Of a stretch of DNA of 36,854 nt, positions 17,334-25,032 are shown in pieces. The notes below the pieces were generated by a model that was not told the origin of the DNA, made no database searches, and saw nothing but the letters and a program-made list of their open reading frames with translations. Where the stretch lies: contig JAGYMN010000003.1 of the NCBI GenBank assembly GCA_018400395.1, forward strand, positions 1-36,854, in the 5' to 3' direction. The stretch comes from Actinomycetota bacterium. GTDB taxonomy: Bacteria; Actinomycetota; Humimicrobiia; Humimicrobiales; Humimicrobiaceae. Numbering within the stretch: the stretch's first letter is position 1; each line of letters begins with the position of its first letter. Made by a program: the position numbers and the translations under genes.

Positions 17334-17750
17334 ATGTCACCGATGTTAATGCCAAAAAGGGTAAAGTATAGAAAAGTGCATAGAGGTAGATTGAAGGGGA
17401 CCTCTAAAGGTGGTACAAGGCTGTCCTTTGGAGAGTATGGGCTGCAGGCCCTGGAACCCGGATGGCTTACGGGGAAACAGATAGAAGCTGCAAGGGTTGC
17501 CCTTACCCGTTACATAAAAAGAGGAGGAAAGGTATGGATAAATGTCTTTCCACATAAACCCGTTACAAAAAAACCTGCAGAGACACGCATGGGAGGCGGT
17601 AAAGGTGTACCGGAAAGCTGGGTAGCAGTGGTAAAACCGGGTAAAATAATGTTTGAACTTTCAGGAGTGAACCCTGAAGTAGCTAAAGAAGCTATAAGGC
17701 TGGCTTCAAATAAATTGTCTATTAAAACCAGGATTATCAGCGGTGAATAA
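17334..17750 (+). CDS. rplP: 50S ribosomal protein L16
   Basis: L16, 138 aa, contacts A-site tRNA and completes the large subunit. It carries LMPKRVKYRKVHRGR near the N-terminus, ALEPGWLTGKQIEAAR in the middle and RMGGGKGVPESWVAVVKPG. The ATG at 17334 has TAGGAGA about 6 bases upstream; an in-frame ATG at 17343 would give the more usual MLMPKR start. Position after rpsC and before rpmC is standard. Confidence 0.97.
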   Translation: MSPMLMPKRVKYRKVHRGRLKGTSKGGTRLSFGEYGLQALEPGWLTGKQIEAARVALTRYIKRGGKVWINVFPHKPVTKKPAETRMGGGKGVPESWVAVVKPGKIMFELSGVNPEVAKEAIRLASNKLSIKTRIISGE

Positions 17751-17770
17751 TAAAACTGATTGGAATTAAT

Positions 17771-18136
17771 ATGAGAGCAAGTGATATTAGAGAGCAAACA
17801 CAGCAGGAGCTGGAAGAGAAACTTGATGATGTTAAGAAAAACCTTTTTAATTTGAAGTTTCAGAAAGCTATAGGCCAGCTGGAAAATACCCAGGCTATAA
17901 GGAGTCTCAAGAAAGATATAGCAAGAATTGAGACGGTACTGAGGGGAAAAAGTTCTGATACAGGAAACAGTGCTGGTTCTGATACAGGAAACCGTGCTGG
18001 TAGTAAAAAGGTGATTAAAAAGGATACCGGAAAACCGGAAGTTAAAAAGAAAAAGAGTATAAGAAAAGAAACTGCAAAAATGGAGAAAGCATCAGAAAAG
18101 GGCGACAGTAACAGGACTGGCACCCGGGATGCCTAA
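17771..18136 (+). CDS. rpmC: 50S ribosomal protein L29 with a long low-complexity tail
   Basis: L29 is a small tunnel-exit protein next to L23, normally about 60-80 aa; this version is 121 aa. Residues 1-62 are a standard L29 (MRASDIREQTQQELEEKLDD, then LFNLKFQKAIGQLENTQAIR and a helix ending in IARIETVL). From about residue 60 the protein turns into a Ser/Gly/Thr segment that contains a tandem repeat, followed by a Lys/Glu-rich tail. The frame stays open and ends right at the rpsQ SD, so the extension is probably genuinely translated. The SD ahead of the ATG is weak (TGGAAT). Confidence 0.95.
   Translation: MRASDIREQTQQELEEKLDDVKKNLFNLKFQKAIGQLENTQAIRSLKKDIARIETVLRGKSSDTGNSAGSDTGNRAGSKKVIKKDTGKPEVKKKKSIRKETAKMEKASEKGDSNRTGTRDA
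17952..17999 (+). repeat. Two-copy 24-bp tandem repeat inside rpmC
   Basis: Units 17952-17975 and 17976-17999 differ at one base and encode SDTGNSAG and SDTGNRAG in the L29 tail. The repeat keeps the frame and marks recent growth of the extension. Confidence 0.9.
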
Positions 18137-18146
18137 GGAGGATTTT

Positions 18147-18401
18147 TTGGAAAGGTCAAAAAGAAAAACAAGAGTAGGAAAGGTTGTAAGTGACAGGATG
18201 GATAAGACCATAGTTGTTGCTGTAGAGTCTCATTACAAGCATCCTCTTTATAATAAAATAATGAAAAAAATAAAGAAGTACAAGGCGCATGATCCGGAAG
18301 GCAGCAGCAAATCAGGTGACATAGTCAGGATATCCGAGACCAGGCCTTTGAGCAAGACAAAAAGATGGAGACTTGTAGAAGTTATAAGGAAAGCTGAGTA
18401 G
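18147..18401 (+). CDS. rpsQ: 30S ribosomal protein S17
   Basis: S17, 84 aa, an early-binding 30S body protein of the OB fold. An in-frame ATG at 18129 exists, but TTG at 18147 is preferred: a perfect AAGGAGG (18135-18141), overlapping the rpmC stop, lies 5 bases ahead of it, and the ATG has no SD. The protein then reads [M]ERSKRKTRVGKVVSDRMDKT, like other S17 proteins, and includes the conserved RISETRPLSKTKRWRLVEV. Confidence 0.96.
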   Translation: MERSKRKTRVGKVVSDRMDKTIVVAVESHYKHPLYNKIMKKIKKYKAHDPEGSSKSGDIVRISETRPLSKTKRWRLVEVIRKAE

Positions 18402-18415
18402 AGAAGGAAAAGAAG

Positions 18416-18784
18416 ATGATTCAGGCGGAAAGCAGGGTAAAGATAGCAGATAATACAGGCGCGAAAGAAATAAAGTGCATTAAGGTTCTGGGTGGTTCGA
18501 AAAGAAGATATGCACGGGTAGGAGATATTTTTATTGCAACCGTTAAAGTTGTAAATCCGGGAGGGGTTGTGAAAAAAAGTGATGTGGTAAGGGCTGTACT
18601 TGTAAGGTCAAAAAAGCAGTATAGAAGATCTGATGGTTCTTATATAAGGTTTGATGAAAATGCAGCTGTTATTATAGATAATTCAAATAATCCGAGAGGG
18701 ACAAGAATATTCGGTCCGGTTGCAAGAGAGCTCAGGGAAAAGAATTTTATGAAAATAATTTCTCTGTCACCGGAAGTAATATAA
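18416..18784 (+). CDS. rplN: 50S ribosomal protein L14
   Basis: L14, 122 aa, forms intersubunit bridges and is the docking site of the silencing factor RsfS. It begins MIQAESRVKIADNTGAKEI and carries DENAAVIIDNSNNPRGTRIFGPVARELR and the C-terminal FMKIISLSPEV. The length is exactly typical. The SD is GAAGG/GAAAAG-like and modest. It lies 14 bases after rpsQ. Confidence 0.98.
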   Translation: MIQAESRVKIADNTGAKEIKCIKVLGGSKRRYARVGDIFIATVKVVNPGGVVKKSDVVRAVLVRSKKQYRRSDGSYIRFDENAAVIIDNSNNPRGTRIFGPVARELREKNFMKIISLSPEVI

Positions 18785-18799
18785 TCAGGAGATAATGAT

Positions 18800-19111
18800 A
18801 TGCTTAAAATAAGAAAGAATGATAGAGTAAAGATAGTAAAGGGGAAAGACAGAGGTAAAACGGGAAAGGTCCTGAGGATAAACAGTAAAGAAGATAAAGT
18901 ATATATTGAAGGCGCAAATATAATAAGCAAACATACAAGACAGCAGGATCAGAACAAGCCCGGTGGAATCATAAAGAAAGAAGGACCGATAAATATTTCT
19001 AATATCAGATTAATATGCCCTAATTGCGGCAAGGCCGCAAGGGTTGGATTTGTAGTTGGTGAATCAGGAGAGAAGGCCAGAGTTTGTAAAAAATGCAATC
19101 AGCAGATTTAG
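18800..19111 (+). CDS. rplX: 50S ribosomal protein L24, zinc-ribbon type
   Basis: L24, 103 aa, initiates assembly of the 50S subunit. The N-terminal KOW motif is KNDRVKIVKGKDRGKTGKV. The C-terminal part holds two CxxC pairs, C73/C76 and C96/C99, forming a zinc ribbon seen in many bacterial L24 proteins. The SD is CAGGAGA. It lies between rplN and rplE, as usual. Confidence 0.97.
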   Translation: MLKIRKNDRVKIVKGKDRGKTGKVLRINSKEDKVYIEGANIISKHTRQQDQNKPGGIIKKEGPINISNIRLICPNCGKAARVGFVVGESGEKARVCKKCNQQI

Positions 19112-19132
19112 ATAATCGCTTGAGAGGTACAG

Positions 19133-19690
19133 ATGATACCCAGACTTAAAGAAAAGTATAAAAAGGAAATAGCACCCGGACTTTTAAAGAAGGGAAAATA
19201 TAAAAATATTATGCAGATACCGGTGCTGGAAAAAATCTGTGTAAATATGGGTGTGGGTGCAGCAACCCAGAATATAAAGGAGCTGGATTCTGCAGCTAAC
19301 GACATTGCTATAATAACAGGACAGAGGCCCGTTATTACGAAAGCAAAAAAATCAATAGCAGGATTTAAAGTAAGAAAGGGAAATCCAATAGGATGTATGG
19401 TTACGCTCCGGGGGAATATGATGTACGAATTCCTGGACAGACTCCTCAATATAGCTATTCCCAGAGTAAGGGACTTCAGGGGGCTTTCCAGAAAAAGTTT
19501 TGATGGTTCAGGCAATTATACTATAGGTATAAAGGAACAATTGATTTTCCCTGAAGTGGAATATGATAAAGTTCTTTCAACGAGAGGAATGAATGTAACA
19601 GTGACCACATCGGCGGAAAATGATGAGGATGCGCTTGAGCTACTGTCAGGATTTGGATTTCCATTTAGAAATAGTAATGAAAGCCGGTAG
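19133..19690 (+). CDS. rplE: 50S ribosomal protein L5
   Basis: L5, 185 aa, binds 5S rRNA and contacts P-site tRNA. Diagnostic stretches are QIPVLEKICVNMGVG, TGQRPVITKAKKSIAGFKVR, RVRDFRGLSRKSFDG and FPEVEYDKV. The ATG has GAGAGGTAC as SD, and the N-terminus (MIPRLKEKYKKE) fits the family. It ends 9 bases before rpsN. Confidence 0.98.
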   Translation: MIPRLKEKYKKEIAPGLLKKGKYKNIMQIPVLEKICVNMGVGAATQNIKELDSAANDIAIITGQRPVITKAKKSIAGFKVRKGNPIGCMVTLRGNMMYEFLDRLLNIAIPRVRDFRGLSRKSFDGSGNYTIGIKEQLIFPEVEYDKVLSTRGMNVTVTTSAENDEDALELLSGFGFPFRNSNESR

Positions 19691-19699
19691 GAGGATTCC

Positions 19700-19885
19700 G
19701 TGGCTAAAAAATCGATGATAGCAAAGCAAAAAAGAGAACCAAAATATAAGACAAGAAAATACAATAGATGTATTAGATGCGGAAGACCGAGAGGTTATTT
19801 TAGAAAATTCGGGCTTTGCCGTATATGTTTAAGAGAATTGGCCCATGATGGTAAAATACCTGGACTAACTAAGTCCAGCTGGTAA
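19700..19885 (+). CDS. rpsN: 30S ribosomal protein S14, zinc-binding type Z
   Basis: Short S14, 61 aa. The zinc site is C24, C27, C40, C43 within the CIRCGRPRGYFRKFGLCRIC segment, which separates this form from the longer cysteine-free S14. The start is GTG at 19700 with TAGGAGG close ahead, giving MAKKSMIAKQ. The protein ends in the typical PGLTKSSW. No second S14 is present in the window. Confidence 0.97.
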   Translation: MAKKSMIAKQKREPKYKTRKYNRCIRCGRPRGYFRKFGLCRICLRELAHDGKIPGLTKSSW

Positions 19886-19899
19886 AAAAGGAGATTTTT

Positions 19900-20304
19900 A
19901 TGTCTTATATGTCTGATCCTATTGCCGATATGCTGGCAAGAATAAAAAATGGATGTGTGGCAAAACTGAATAATGTTAAAATACCTTATTCCAGGATGAA
20001 GGGAGAAATTTCAAGAATACTGGAGGAAGAAGGTTATATAAGAAGCCATGAAGTGATAAAAGACGAAGGCGTACAGGGTACAATAAAAATATATTTAAAA
20101 TTCAAAAGTGACAATAAGTGTGTTATAAGTGGATTAAAAAAAATAAGTAAGCCCGGTCTTAGAGTATATGCCGGAAAGGATAAAATACCCACGGTAATGG
20201 GAGGTCTTGGTATAGTAATAATCTCTACTTCAAAAGGTGTTCTTACCGGCAGTGGAGCCAGTGAAGCTGGAGTAGGCGGAGAGGTAATCTGTTCGGTCTG
20301 GTGA
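19900..20304 (+). CDS. rpsH: 30S ribosomal protein S8
   Basis: S8, 134 aa, binds the central domain of 16S rRNA and in E. coli represses the spc operon. It begins MSYMSDPIADMLARIKNG and has KPGLRVYAGKDKIP and the C-terminal STSKGVLTGSGASEAGVGGEVICSVW. The SD is AAGGAGA with 7 bases to the ATG; the in-frame ATG at 19909 is a less likely alternative. Confidence 0.98.
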   Translation: MSYMSDPIADMLARIKNGCVAKLNNVKIPYSRMKGEISRILEEEGYIRSHEVIKDEGVQGTIKIYLKFKSDNKCVISGLKKISKPGLRVYAGKDKIPTVMGGLGIVIISTSKGVLTGSGASEAGVGGEVICSVW

Positions 20305-20321
20305 TATGAGAGGAGAATGAT

Positions 20322-20873
20322 TTGTCAAGAATAGGGAAAAAACCGGTAGTCATCCCGGAAAATGTTGAAATAAAAATTGAAAAAGGCAGTTTCCGGGCAA
20401 AGGGGAAGCTGGGAGAACTTCACATGGATTTTGACAGTGAAGCAATCGGCATTACGGAAGAAAAGGGGAGATTGCTTGTCAGGCCCTTTTCGGGCAGCAA
20501 AGAAACAAGATCCAAATATGGTCTTTACAGAAGTCTCATACAGAACATGGTGACCGGGGTATCAAGTGGTTTCTCGAAGTCACTGAAATTTGTAGGAGTA
20601 GGATACAGGGTAAATCTAAAAGGGAGTGACCTTGAGATCCTTGTAGGATACTCTAATCCGGTTATTTTTAAAAAACCTGAAGGAATAACTTTTGAGGTAC
20701 CCGATAATACTACCATAAAGGTAAAAGGTATAGATAGGCAGCTGGTGGGAGAAGTAGCTTCCAGGATAAGAAGAATAAGGCCGCCTGAACCGTACAAGGG
20801 GAAAGGCATTAGATATGTTGATGAAACTGTAAGAAGAAAGGTCGGTAAAGCTGCAGTTTCTACGAAAGCTTAG
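20322..20873 (+). CDS. rplF: 50S ribosomal protein L6
   Basis: L6, 183 aa, lies at the base of the stalk near the sarcin-ricin loop. The start is TTG at 20322 after AGGAGA, giving [M]SRIGKKPVVIPENVE. The two repeated L6 domains are complete, and the C-terminal RIRPPEPYKGKGIRYVDE and RRKVGKA are diagnostic. It lies 17 bases after rpsH. Confidence 0.98.
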   Translation: MSRIGKKPVVIPENVEIKIEKGSFRAKGKLGELHMDFDSEAIGITEEKGRLLVRPFSGSKETRSKYGLYRSLIQNMVTGVSSGFSKSLKFVGVGYRVNLKGSDLEILVGYSNPVIFKKPEGITFEVPDNTTIKVKGIDRQLVGEVASRIRRIRPPEPYKGKGIRYVDETVRRKVGKAAVSTKA

Positions 20874-20891
20874 AATGACACAGGAGAATAG

Positions 20892-21254
20892 ATGGAGAAA
20901 AAGAACAAAAGGAAAGATAAAGGCTTTAAAAGGAAAATAAGGTCAAGACTGAAGGTAAGGAAAAATTTTTCCCGGCCCAGGCTATGCGTTTACAGAAGCC
21001 TTAAATATATATATGGGCATATTATAGATAATTCCACAGGGAAATCGTTAATGGGTATATCAAGCAAAGATATAAAACCAGAAAAACAGATTAATGGGAA
21101 GATAGATATTAGTTTCAGGGCGGGAGAGGCTCTGGCAAAAAAAGCCCTCCAAAAGAATATCGGTGAGGTGGTATTTGACAGAAGTGGATATAAATATCAT
21201 GGAAGGGTGAAAGCTTTCGCTGAAGGAGCCCGTAAAGGCGGGTTAAAATTTTAG
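20892..21254 (+). CDS. rplR: 50S ribosomal protein L18
   Basis: L18, 120 aa, binds 5S rRNA together with L5. A basic N-terminus is followed by RPRLCVYRSLKYIYGHIID, and the C-terminal part VVFDRSGYKYHGRVKAFAEGARKGGLKF is the family signature. The SD is AGGAGA, 6 bases before the ATG. It lies between rplF and rpsE. Confidence 0.98.
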   Translation: MEKKNKRKDKGFKRKIRSRLKVRKNFSRPRLCVYRSLKYIYGHIIDNSTGKSLMGISSKDIKPEKQINGKIDISFRAGEALAKKALQKNIGEVVFDRSGYKYHGRVKAFAEGARKGGLKF

Positions 21255-21276
21255 ATTATTTAAAGGAGGCGTTCTG

Positions 21277-21765
21277 TTGGTAGATCTACCAGGAAATACG
21301 GATAATGCGGAATTAACCGAAAAAGTAATAAAAATTAACAGAGTAGCAAAAGTGGTAAAAGGTGGGAGAAGGTTCAGCTTCAGCGCACTTGTTGCAGTTG
21401 GTGACATGAAGGGAAAGGTCGGGGTTGGCTTCGGGAAAGCCAATGAAGTTGCAACTGCTATACAGAAGGGTATAAACGATGCAAAAAAGAATCTTTTCAG
21501 GGTGTCTCTTGTGGATGGAACAATACCATATGAGATAAATGCAGTTTCGGGTGCAGGGAAGGTTTTTATGAAACCTGCTTCAAGTGGTAAGGGGGTTATA
21601 GCAGGAGGACCCGTAAGGGTTATACTGGAACTGGCCGGAGTAAAAAATATCCTCACAAAATCTCTTGGTAGTTCAAATGCCATCAATATTGTAAATGCTA
21701 CTATCAATGGTCTGAGATCTTTGAGGGATCCAGGTGAGATATTGAAAATGCGCGGGAAGGCTTAA
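21277..21765 (+). CDS. rpsE: 30S ribosomal protein S5
   Basis: S5, 162 aa, contributes to fidelity and the mRNA entry channel helicase. The start is TTG at 21277 with AAGGAGG ahead. The double-stranded RNA-binding domain has RVAKVVKGGRRFSFSALVAVGD and GKVGVGFGKANEVATAI; the C-terminal domain has GVIAGGPVRVILELAGVKNI. It is followed directly by rplO; rpmD, the usual next gene, is missing. Confidence 0.98.
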   Translation: MVDLPGNTDNAELTEKVIKINRVAKVVKGGRRFSFSALVAVGDMKGKVGVGFGKANEVATAIQKGINDAKKNLFRVSLVDGTIPYEINAVSGAGKVFMKPASSGKGVIAGGPVRVILELAGVKNILTKSLGSSNAINIVNATINGLRSLRDPGEILKMRGKA

Positions 21766-21830
21766 TATGGACATATCAATAAAATTGGCGGTCTTTCTAA
21801 CGGAAAATTATGCATATTATGGGGGTAATA

Positions 21831-22271
21831 GTGAAACTTGATGAAATGAAATCTCCTCAGTCCAATAAAAGACGAAAAAGAATCGGAAGGGGGGACGGAT
21901 CCGGGCACGGTACAACAAGCGGAAGAGGTACCAAGGGCCAGCTCGCCAGATCCGGTGGTAAGACAAGGATTGGTTTTGAAGGAGGGCAAATGCCCCTCCA
22001 GAGGAGGATTCCTCATCTCAGGGGATTTAAGAACAGCAGGAAAAAGTTGTTCAATATTATAAATACAGGTTCTCTTGAAGTATTTAAAGACGGCAGTACG
22101 GTGGATTTTAAAGAATTTTTGAAAAAAGGGTTGATAATGGAAAAAAATTTCCCCGTAAAAATACTGGGAAATGGAGACCTGACCAAAAAGCTTACTGTTA
22201 AGGCAAACAGGTTCAGTAACAGCGCTGTTAAAAAAATAGAAAATGCCGGGGGGAAAGCAGAGGTAGTCTGA
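21831..22271 (+). CDS. rplO: 50S ribosomal protein L15
   Basis: L15, 146 aa from this start, is a late assembly protein with a long extended N-terminal arm. GTG at 21831 is chosen because it gives MKLDEMKSPQSNKRRKRIGR, the usual family N-terminus, and a GGGGGT lies just ahead; in-frame ATGs at 21810 and 21819 would add 7 or 4 residues. The arm GHGTTSGRGTKGQLARSGG and GFEGGQMPLQRRIPHLRGF are conserved. The stop shares one base with the secY start, suggesting coupling. Confidence 0.96.
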   Translation: MKLDEMKSPQSNKRRKRIGRGDGSGHGTTSGRGTKGQLARSGGKTRIGFEGGQMPLQRRIPHLRGFKNSRKKLFNIINTGSLEVFKDGSTVDFKEFLKKGLIMEKNFPVKILGNGDLTKKLTVKANRFSNSAVKKIENAGGKAEVV

Positions 22272-23536
22272 TGCTCAGAGCGTTGATAACGGCTTTCAGA
22301 ATCAGAGAGATAAGAAATAAGATACTGTTCACTATAGGGATACTGGCGATATACAGATTTGGTGCCAATCTGACCATTCCAGGGGTTGATGCCGCAGCGA
22401 TACTTGCACAGGTGGAAACCGGCATACTCGGCATGATGGATCTTTTTGCCGGGGGGGCCCTTGGAAATTTTGCAGTGTTTTCGCTGGGCATAATGCCTTA
22501 TATTACTGCTACTATCATCATGCAGCTTCTTCAGGTAGTAATACCCAGACTGGAACAGCTTTCAAAAGAGGGTGAAGTAGGCAGAAGGAAAATAAACCAG
22601 ATATCAAGATATCTGACTGTTGGTCTTGCACTTATACAATCAGTAACAATGACCTTTTTCTTCAGGAATTATGGTGCCATACCTGTTTTCGATATTGCCC
22701 ATGTATCATTAATAGTGGTTACTCTTACTGCCGGAACAACACTAATAATGTGGCTGGGAGAGTTAATTAACATTCACGGTATTGGAAATGGTATATCCCT
22801 TATAATCTTTGCAAACATAGTATCAAGGATGCCGGGCCAGTTCATAAGCCTTTTCAGGTTAAGGGGTACAAATTATTTTTTCCTGGCCCTGTTCCTAATC
22901 TTTTCCATAGGTATTGTGATGGCGATAATAATGATACAGCAGGGGGAAAGGAAGATACCTGTCCAGTATGCAAAAAGAGTGGTGGGCCGCAAGGTTTTTG
23001 GCGGACAGAGCACTTATCTACCGCTCCGGGTTAATCAGTCAGGGGTGATGCCCATTATCCTGGCTATTGCAGTAATTCTTTTTCCTGCAACCATAGCACA
23101 GTTTATACCAAACAGGTGGCTGCAGTCTTTTGCAGATGCTCTAAGTTCGACAACACAGGGAGGCAATATTAATCCAATATATGCTGCAACTTATACAATA
23201 CTTATTATAATTTTTGCATATTTCTACACCGCCATTACCTTTAACCCCATAGACACGGCTGATAATCTGAGGAGATACGGGGGGTTTATACCGGGTATTA
23301 GGCCTGGAAAAAATACAGCAGATTATCTTACTAATGTACTCAACAGGATAACCCTTCCGGGAGCTGTTTTTCTTGCCATAGTAGCGCTGTTGCCGGAGGT
23401 ACTTATTAATTATCTGCAGATACCTTTTAGATTTGGCGGTACATCAATATTAATAGCAGTCGGAGTTGCACTTGATACCATGCGCCAGCTCGAATCACAA
23501 TTGACAATGAGAGACTACGAAGGATTTTTAAAATGA
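22271..23536 (+). CDS. secY: Preprotein translocase subunit SecY
   Basis: SecY, 421 aa, is the channel of the SecYEG translocon in the cytoplasmic membrane. Ten hydrophobic segments can be followed. The N-terminal RNKILFTIGILAIYRFGANL, the plug region after PGVD, the cytosolic loop QQGERKIPVQYAKR between TM6 and TM7, and the TM8-TM9 loop RRYGGFIPGIRPGKNTADYL are all diagnostic. The start overlaps the rplO stop by one base and the end overlaps adk by four bases (ATGA). Confidence 0.98.
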   Translation: MLRALITAFRIREIRNKILFTIGILAIYRFGANLTIPGVDAAAILAQVETGILGMMDLFAGGALGNFAVFSLGIMPYITATIIMQLLQVVIPRLEQLSKEGEVGRRKINQISRYLTVGLALIQSVTMTFFFRNYGAIPVFDIAHVSLIVVTLTAGTTLIMWLGELINIHGIGNGISLIIFANIVSRMPGQFISLFRLRGTNYFFLALFLIFSIGIVMAIIMIQQGERKIPVQYAKRVVGRKVFGGQSTYLPLRVNQSGVMPIILAIAVILFPATIAQFIPNRWLQSFADALSSTTQGGNINPIYAATYTILIIIFAYFYTAITFNPIDTADNLRRYGGFIPGIRPGKNTADYLTNVLNRITLPGAVFLAIVALLPEVLINYLQIPFRFGGTSILIAVGVALDTMRQLESQLTMRDYEGFLK

Positions 23537-24162
23537 GAATAGTAATGCTGGGTGCCCCGGGTGCAGGGAAGGGGACACAGGCTACAAAGATATCTAAAAA
23601 ATTTGGCATACCCCATATTTCGACCGGCGATATTTTAAGGAGTGAAATAAATAAAGGAACAGAGATGGGGTTGAAAGCAAAGGAATATGTTGAAAGCGGT
23701 AAACTTGTTCCTGATGAATTGATTATTGATATTATAGAAGACTTCATTAAGGATGATTCCATAAAAGAGGGATTTATAATGGACGGCTTTCCGCGTAATA
23801 TAGCCCAGGCAAAAAAGTTTATTAAAATGATTGATAAGAATGATCTAAGTCTTGATAAGGTGGTAAATATAGTAGTTGACTATGATGAGGTAATTAAAAG
23901 GCTTGGCAGCAGGCGTATCTGTGTACAATGCCGTAAAATTACCAGCATTGATGAAAGTCAGGATGGGAGATGCCCTGAATGCGGCGGTAAGCTTGTTAAA
24001 AGAGAAGATGATAGAGAAGAAGTTATAAGGGAAAGATTGAATGTATATGAAGAACAGACCCGTCCCCTTATAGAATATTATAAAAACAGGGGGATTCTTG
24101 TAAATATACAGGGAAATGGCACGGAAGAGGAAGTGACTGAAAGGATATTAAATAATCTATGA
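23533..24162 (+). CDS. adk: Adenylate kinase, zinc-LID type
   Basis: Adk, 209 aa, catalyses ATP + AMP = 2 ADP in the cytoplasm. The P-loop is GAPGAGKGTQ near residue 7; the AMP-binding region has ISTGDILR and GFPRN. The LID domain carries a four-cysteine zinc site, C130, C133, C147 and C150, found in Gram-positive and several other lineages. It overlaps secY and map by four bases each, so the three are probably translationally coupled, the common secY-adk-map arrangement. Confidence 0.97.
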   Translation: MRIVMLGAPGAGKGTQATKISKKFGIPHISTGDILRSEINKGTEMGLKAKEYVESGKLVPDELIIDIIEDFIKDDSIKEGFIMDGFPRNIAQAKKFIKMIDKNDLSLDKVVNIVVDYDEVIKRLGSRRICVQCRKITSIDESQDGRCPECGGKLVKREDDREEVIRERLNVYEEQTRPLIEYYKNRGILVNIQGNGTEEEVTERILNNL

Positions 24163-24923
24163 TAATTTGCAAGTCGGCTTCTGAAATTGAGATAATGAAA
24201 GAAGCCGGAAGGATAGTTGCAGAAGTTCTTTTAAAAATAGAAAAAATAATAATACCCGGGATTACAACAGCTGAAATAGACAGGCTGGCAGAGGAAGAGA
24301 TCAGGGCATACGGAGCAGTACCTGCTTTTAAAGGCTACAGGGGAAGTCTTTCCAGTAAATCTTTTCCGGGGACATTATGTATTTCCATAAATGAAGAAGT
24401 TGTCCATGGAATACCCGGAAAGGAAAAAATCAGGGATGGCGATCTTGTCTCTGTGGACATAGGGGTAAAAAAAGGCGGTTTCTACGGAGATGCAGCAAGG
24501 ACTTTCAAAATAGGGAAAACCAGCAGGATTTCTGATAGATTGTTAAAAGCCACAAAGGAAGCTCTTGATATGGCCATTGAGTTTTGTAAGGTTGGGAACA
24601 GGCTTTCAGATATATCTAACTGTATTGAAAAAAGGGCCACTACTTACGGATTTTCAGTTGTAAGAGATTTCGTTGGCCATGGCATCGGTAAGAACCTCCA
24701 TGAGGATCCGCAGATATTAAATTATGGGCCGCGCGGCCAGGGGCCGGTTTTAAAGAAGGGAATGGTTCTGGCAATAGAGCCTATGTTCAATGCAGGTAAA
24801 AGTGCAGTTTTTATCGCAGATGATATGTGGACTGTGATCACAGGGGATGGGAAACCGTCATGCCATTTTGAAGATACTGTGGCTATTACACCTGACGGGC
24901 CGGAGATACTGACCAGGTTGTAG
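24159..24923 (+). CDS. map: Methionine aminopeptidase, type I
   Basis: MetAP, 254 aa, removes the initiator methionine from nascent proteins. All five metal ligands are present: D100, D111, H174, E207 and E238. The substrate-side histidine lies in EEVVHGIPG. There is no N-terminal zinc-finger or SH3-binding extension, so it is the short type Ia form. It overlaps adk by four bases and is followed by an 87-base gap holding the candidate infA promoter. Confidence 0.97.
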   Translation: MIICKSASEIEIMKEAGRIVAEVLLKIEKIIIPGITTAEIDRLAEEEIRAYGAVPAFKGYRGSLSSKSFPGTLCISINEEVVHGIPGKEKIRDGDLVSVDIGVKKGGFYGDAARTFKIGKTSRISDRLLKATKEALDMAIEFCKVGNRLSDISNCIEKRATTYGFSVVRDFVGHGIGKNLHEDPQILNYGPRGQGPVLKKGMVLAIEPMFNAGKSAVFIADDMWTVITGDGKPSCHFEDTVAITPDGPEILTRL

Positions 24924-24932
24924 AAATTTTTA

Positions 24933-24961
24933 TGGACATATTAATTTTTTTTTGATAAACT
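24933..24961 (+). promoter_or_regulatory. Candidate promoter for infA and the alpha genes
   Basis: TGGACA at 24933-24938, a 17-base spacer and TAAACT at 24956-24961, preceded by TGA (extended -10). The block TTTGATAAACT matches the rpoB candidate promoter exactly. A perfect 10-base palindrome (GCAAATTTGC, 24962-24971) sits at the predicted start of transcription. The leader would be about 43 bases. Confidence 0.42.
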
Positions 24962-24993
24962 GCAAATTTGCGCTAATTTAGAATATTCATAAA

Positions 24994-25032
24994 ATGGCAG
25001 GAGATATAAAATTTCTAAAAAAGAAGGAATAA
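24994..25032 (+). other. Short overlapping upstream ORF containing an A_AAA_AAG heptamer
   Basis: ATG at 24994 opens a 12-codon frame (MAGDIKFLKKKE) that stops at 25030-25032, after the infA start and in a different frame. It contains the heptamer A AAA AAG at 25017-25023, in the phase used for -1 slippage in E. coli dnaX; a -1 shift there enters the infA frame. An AGGAGA lies 12 bases upstream of it. The ATG itself has no SD. It may be a regulatory uORF, a frameshift origin for IF1, or chance. Confidence 0.3.

Noticed and set aside
21767..21841. 24-codon frame (MDISIKLAVFLTENYAYYGG...) between rpsE and rplO as an rpmD remnant
   Set aside because: It has none of the L30 motifs, no SD of its own, and runs into rplO; chance is more likely.
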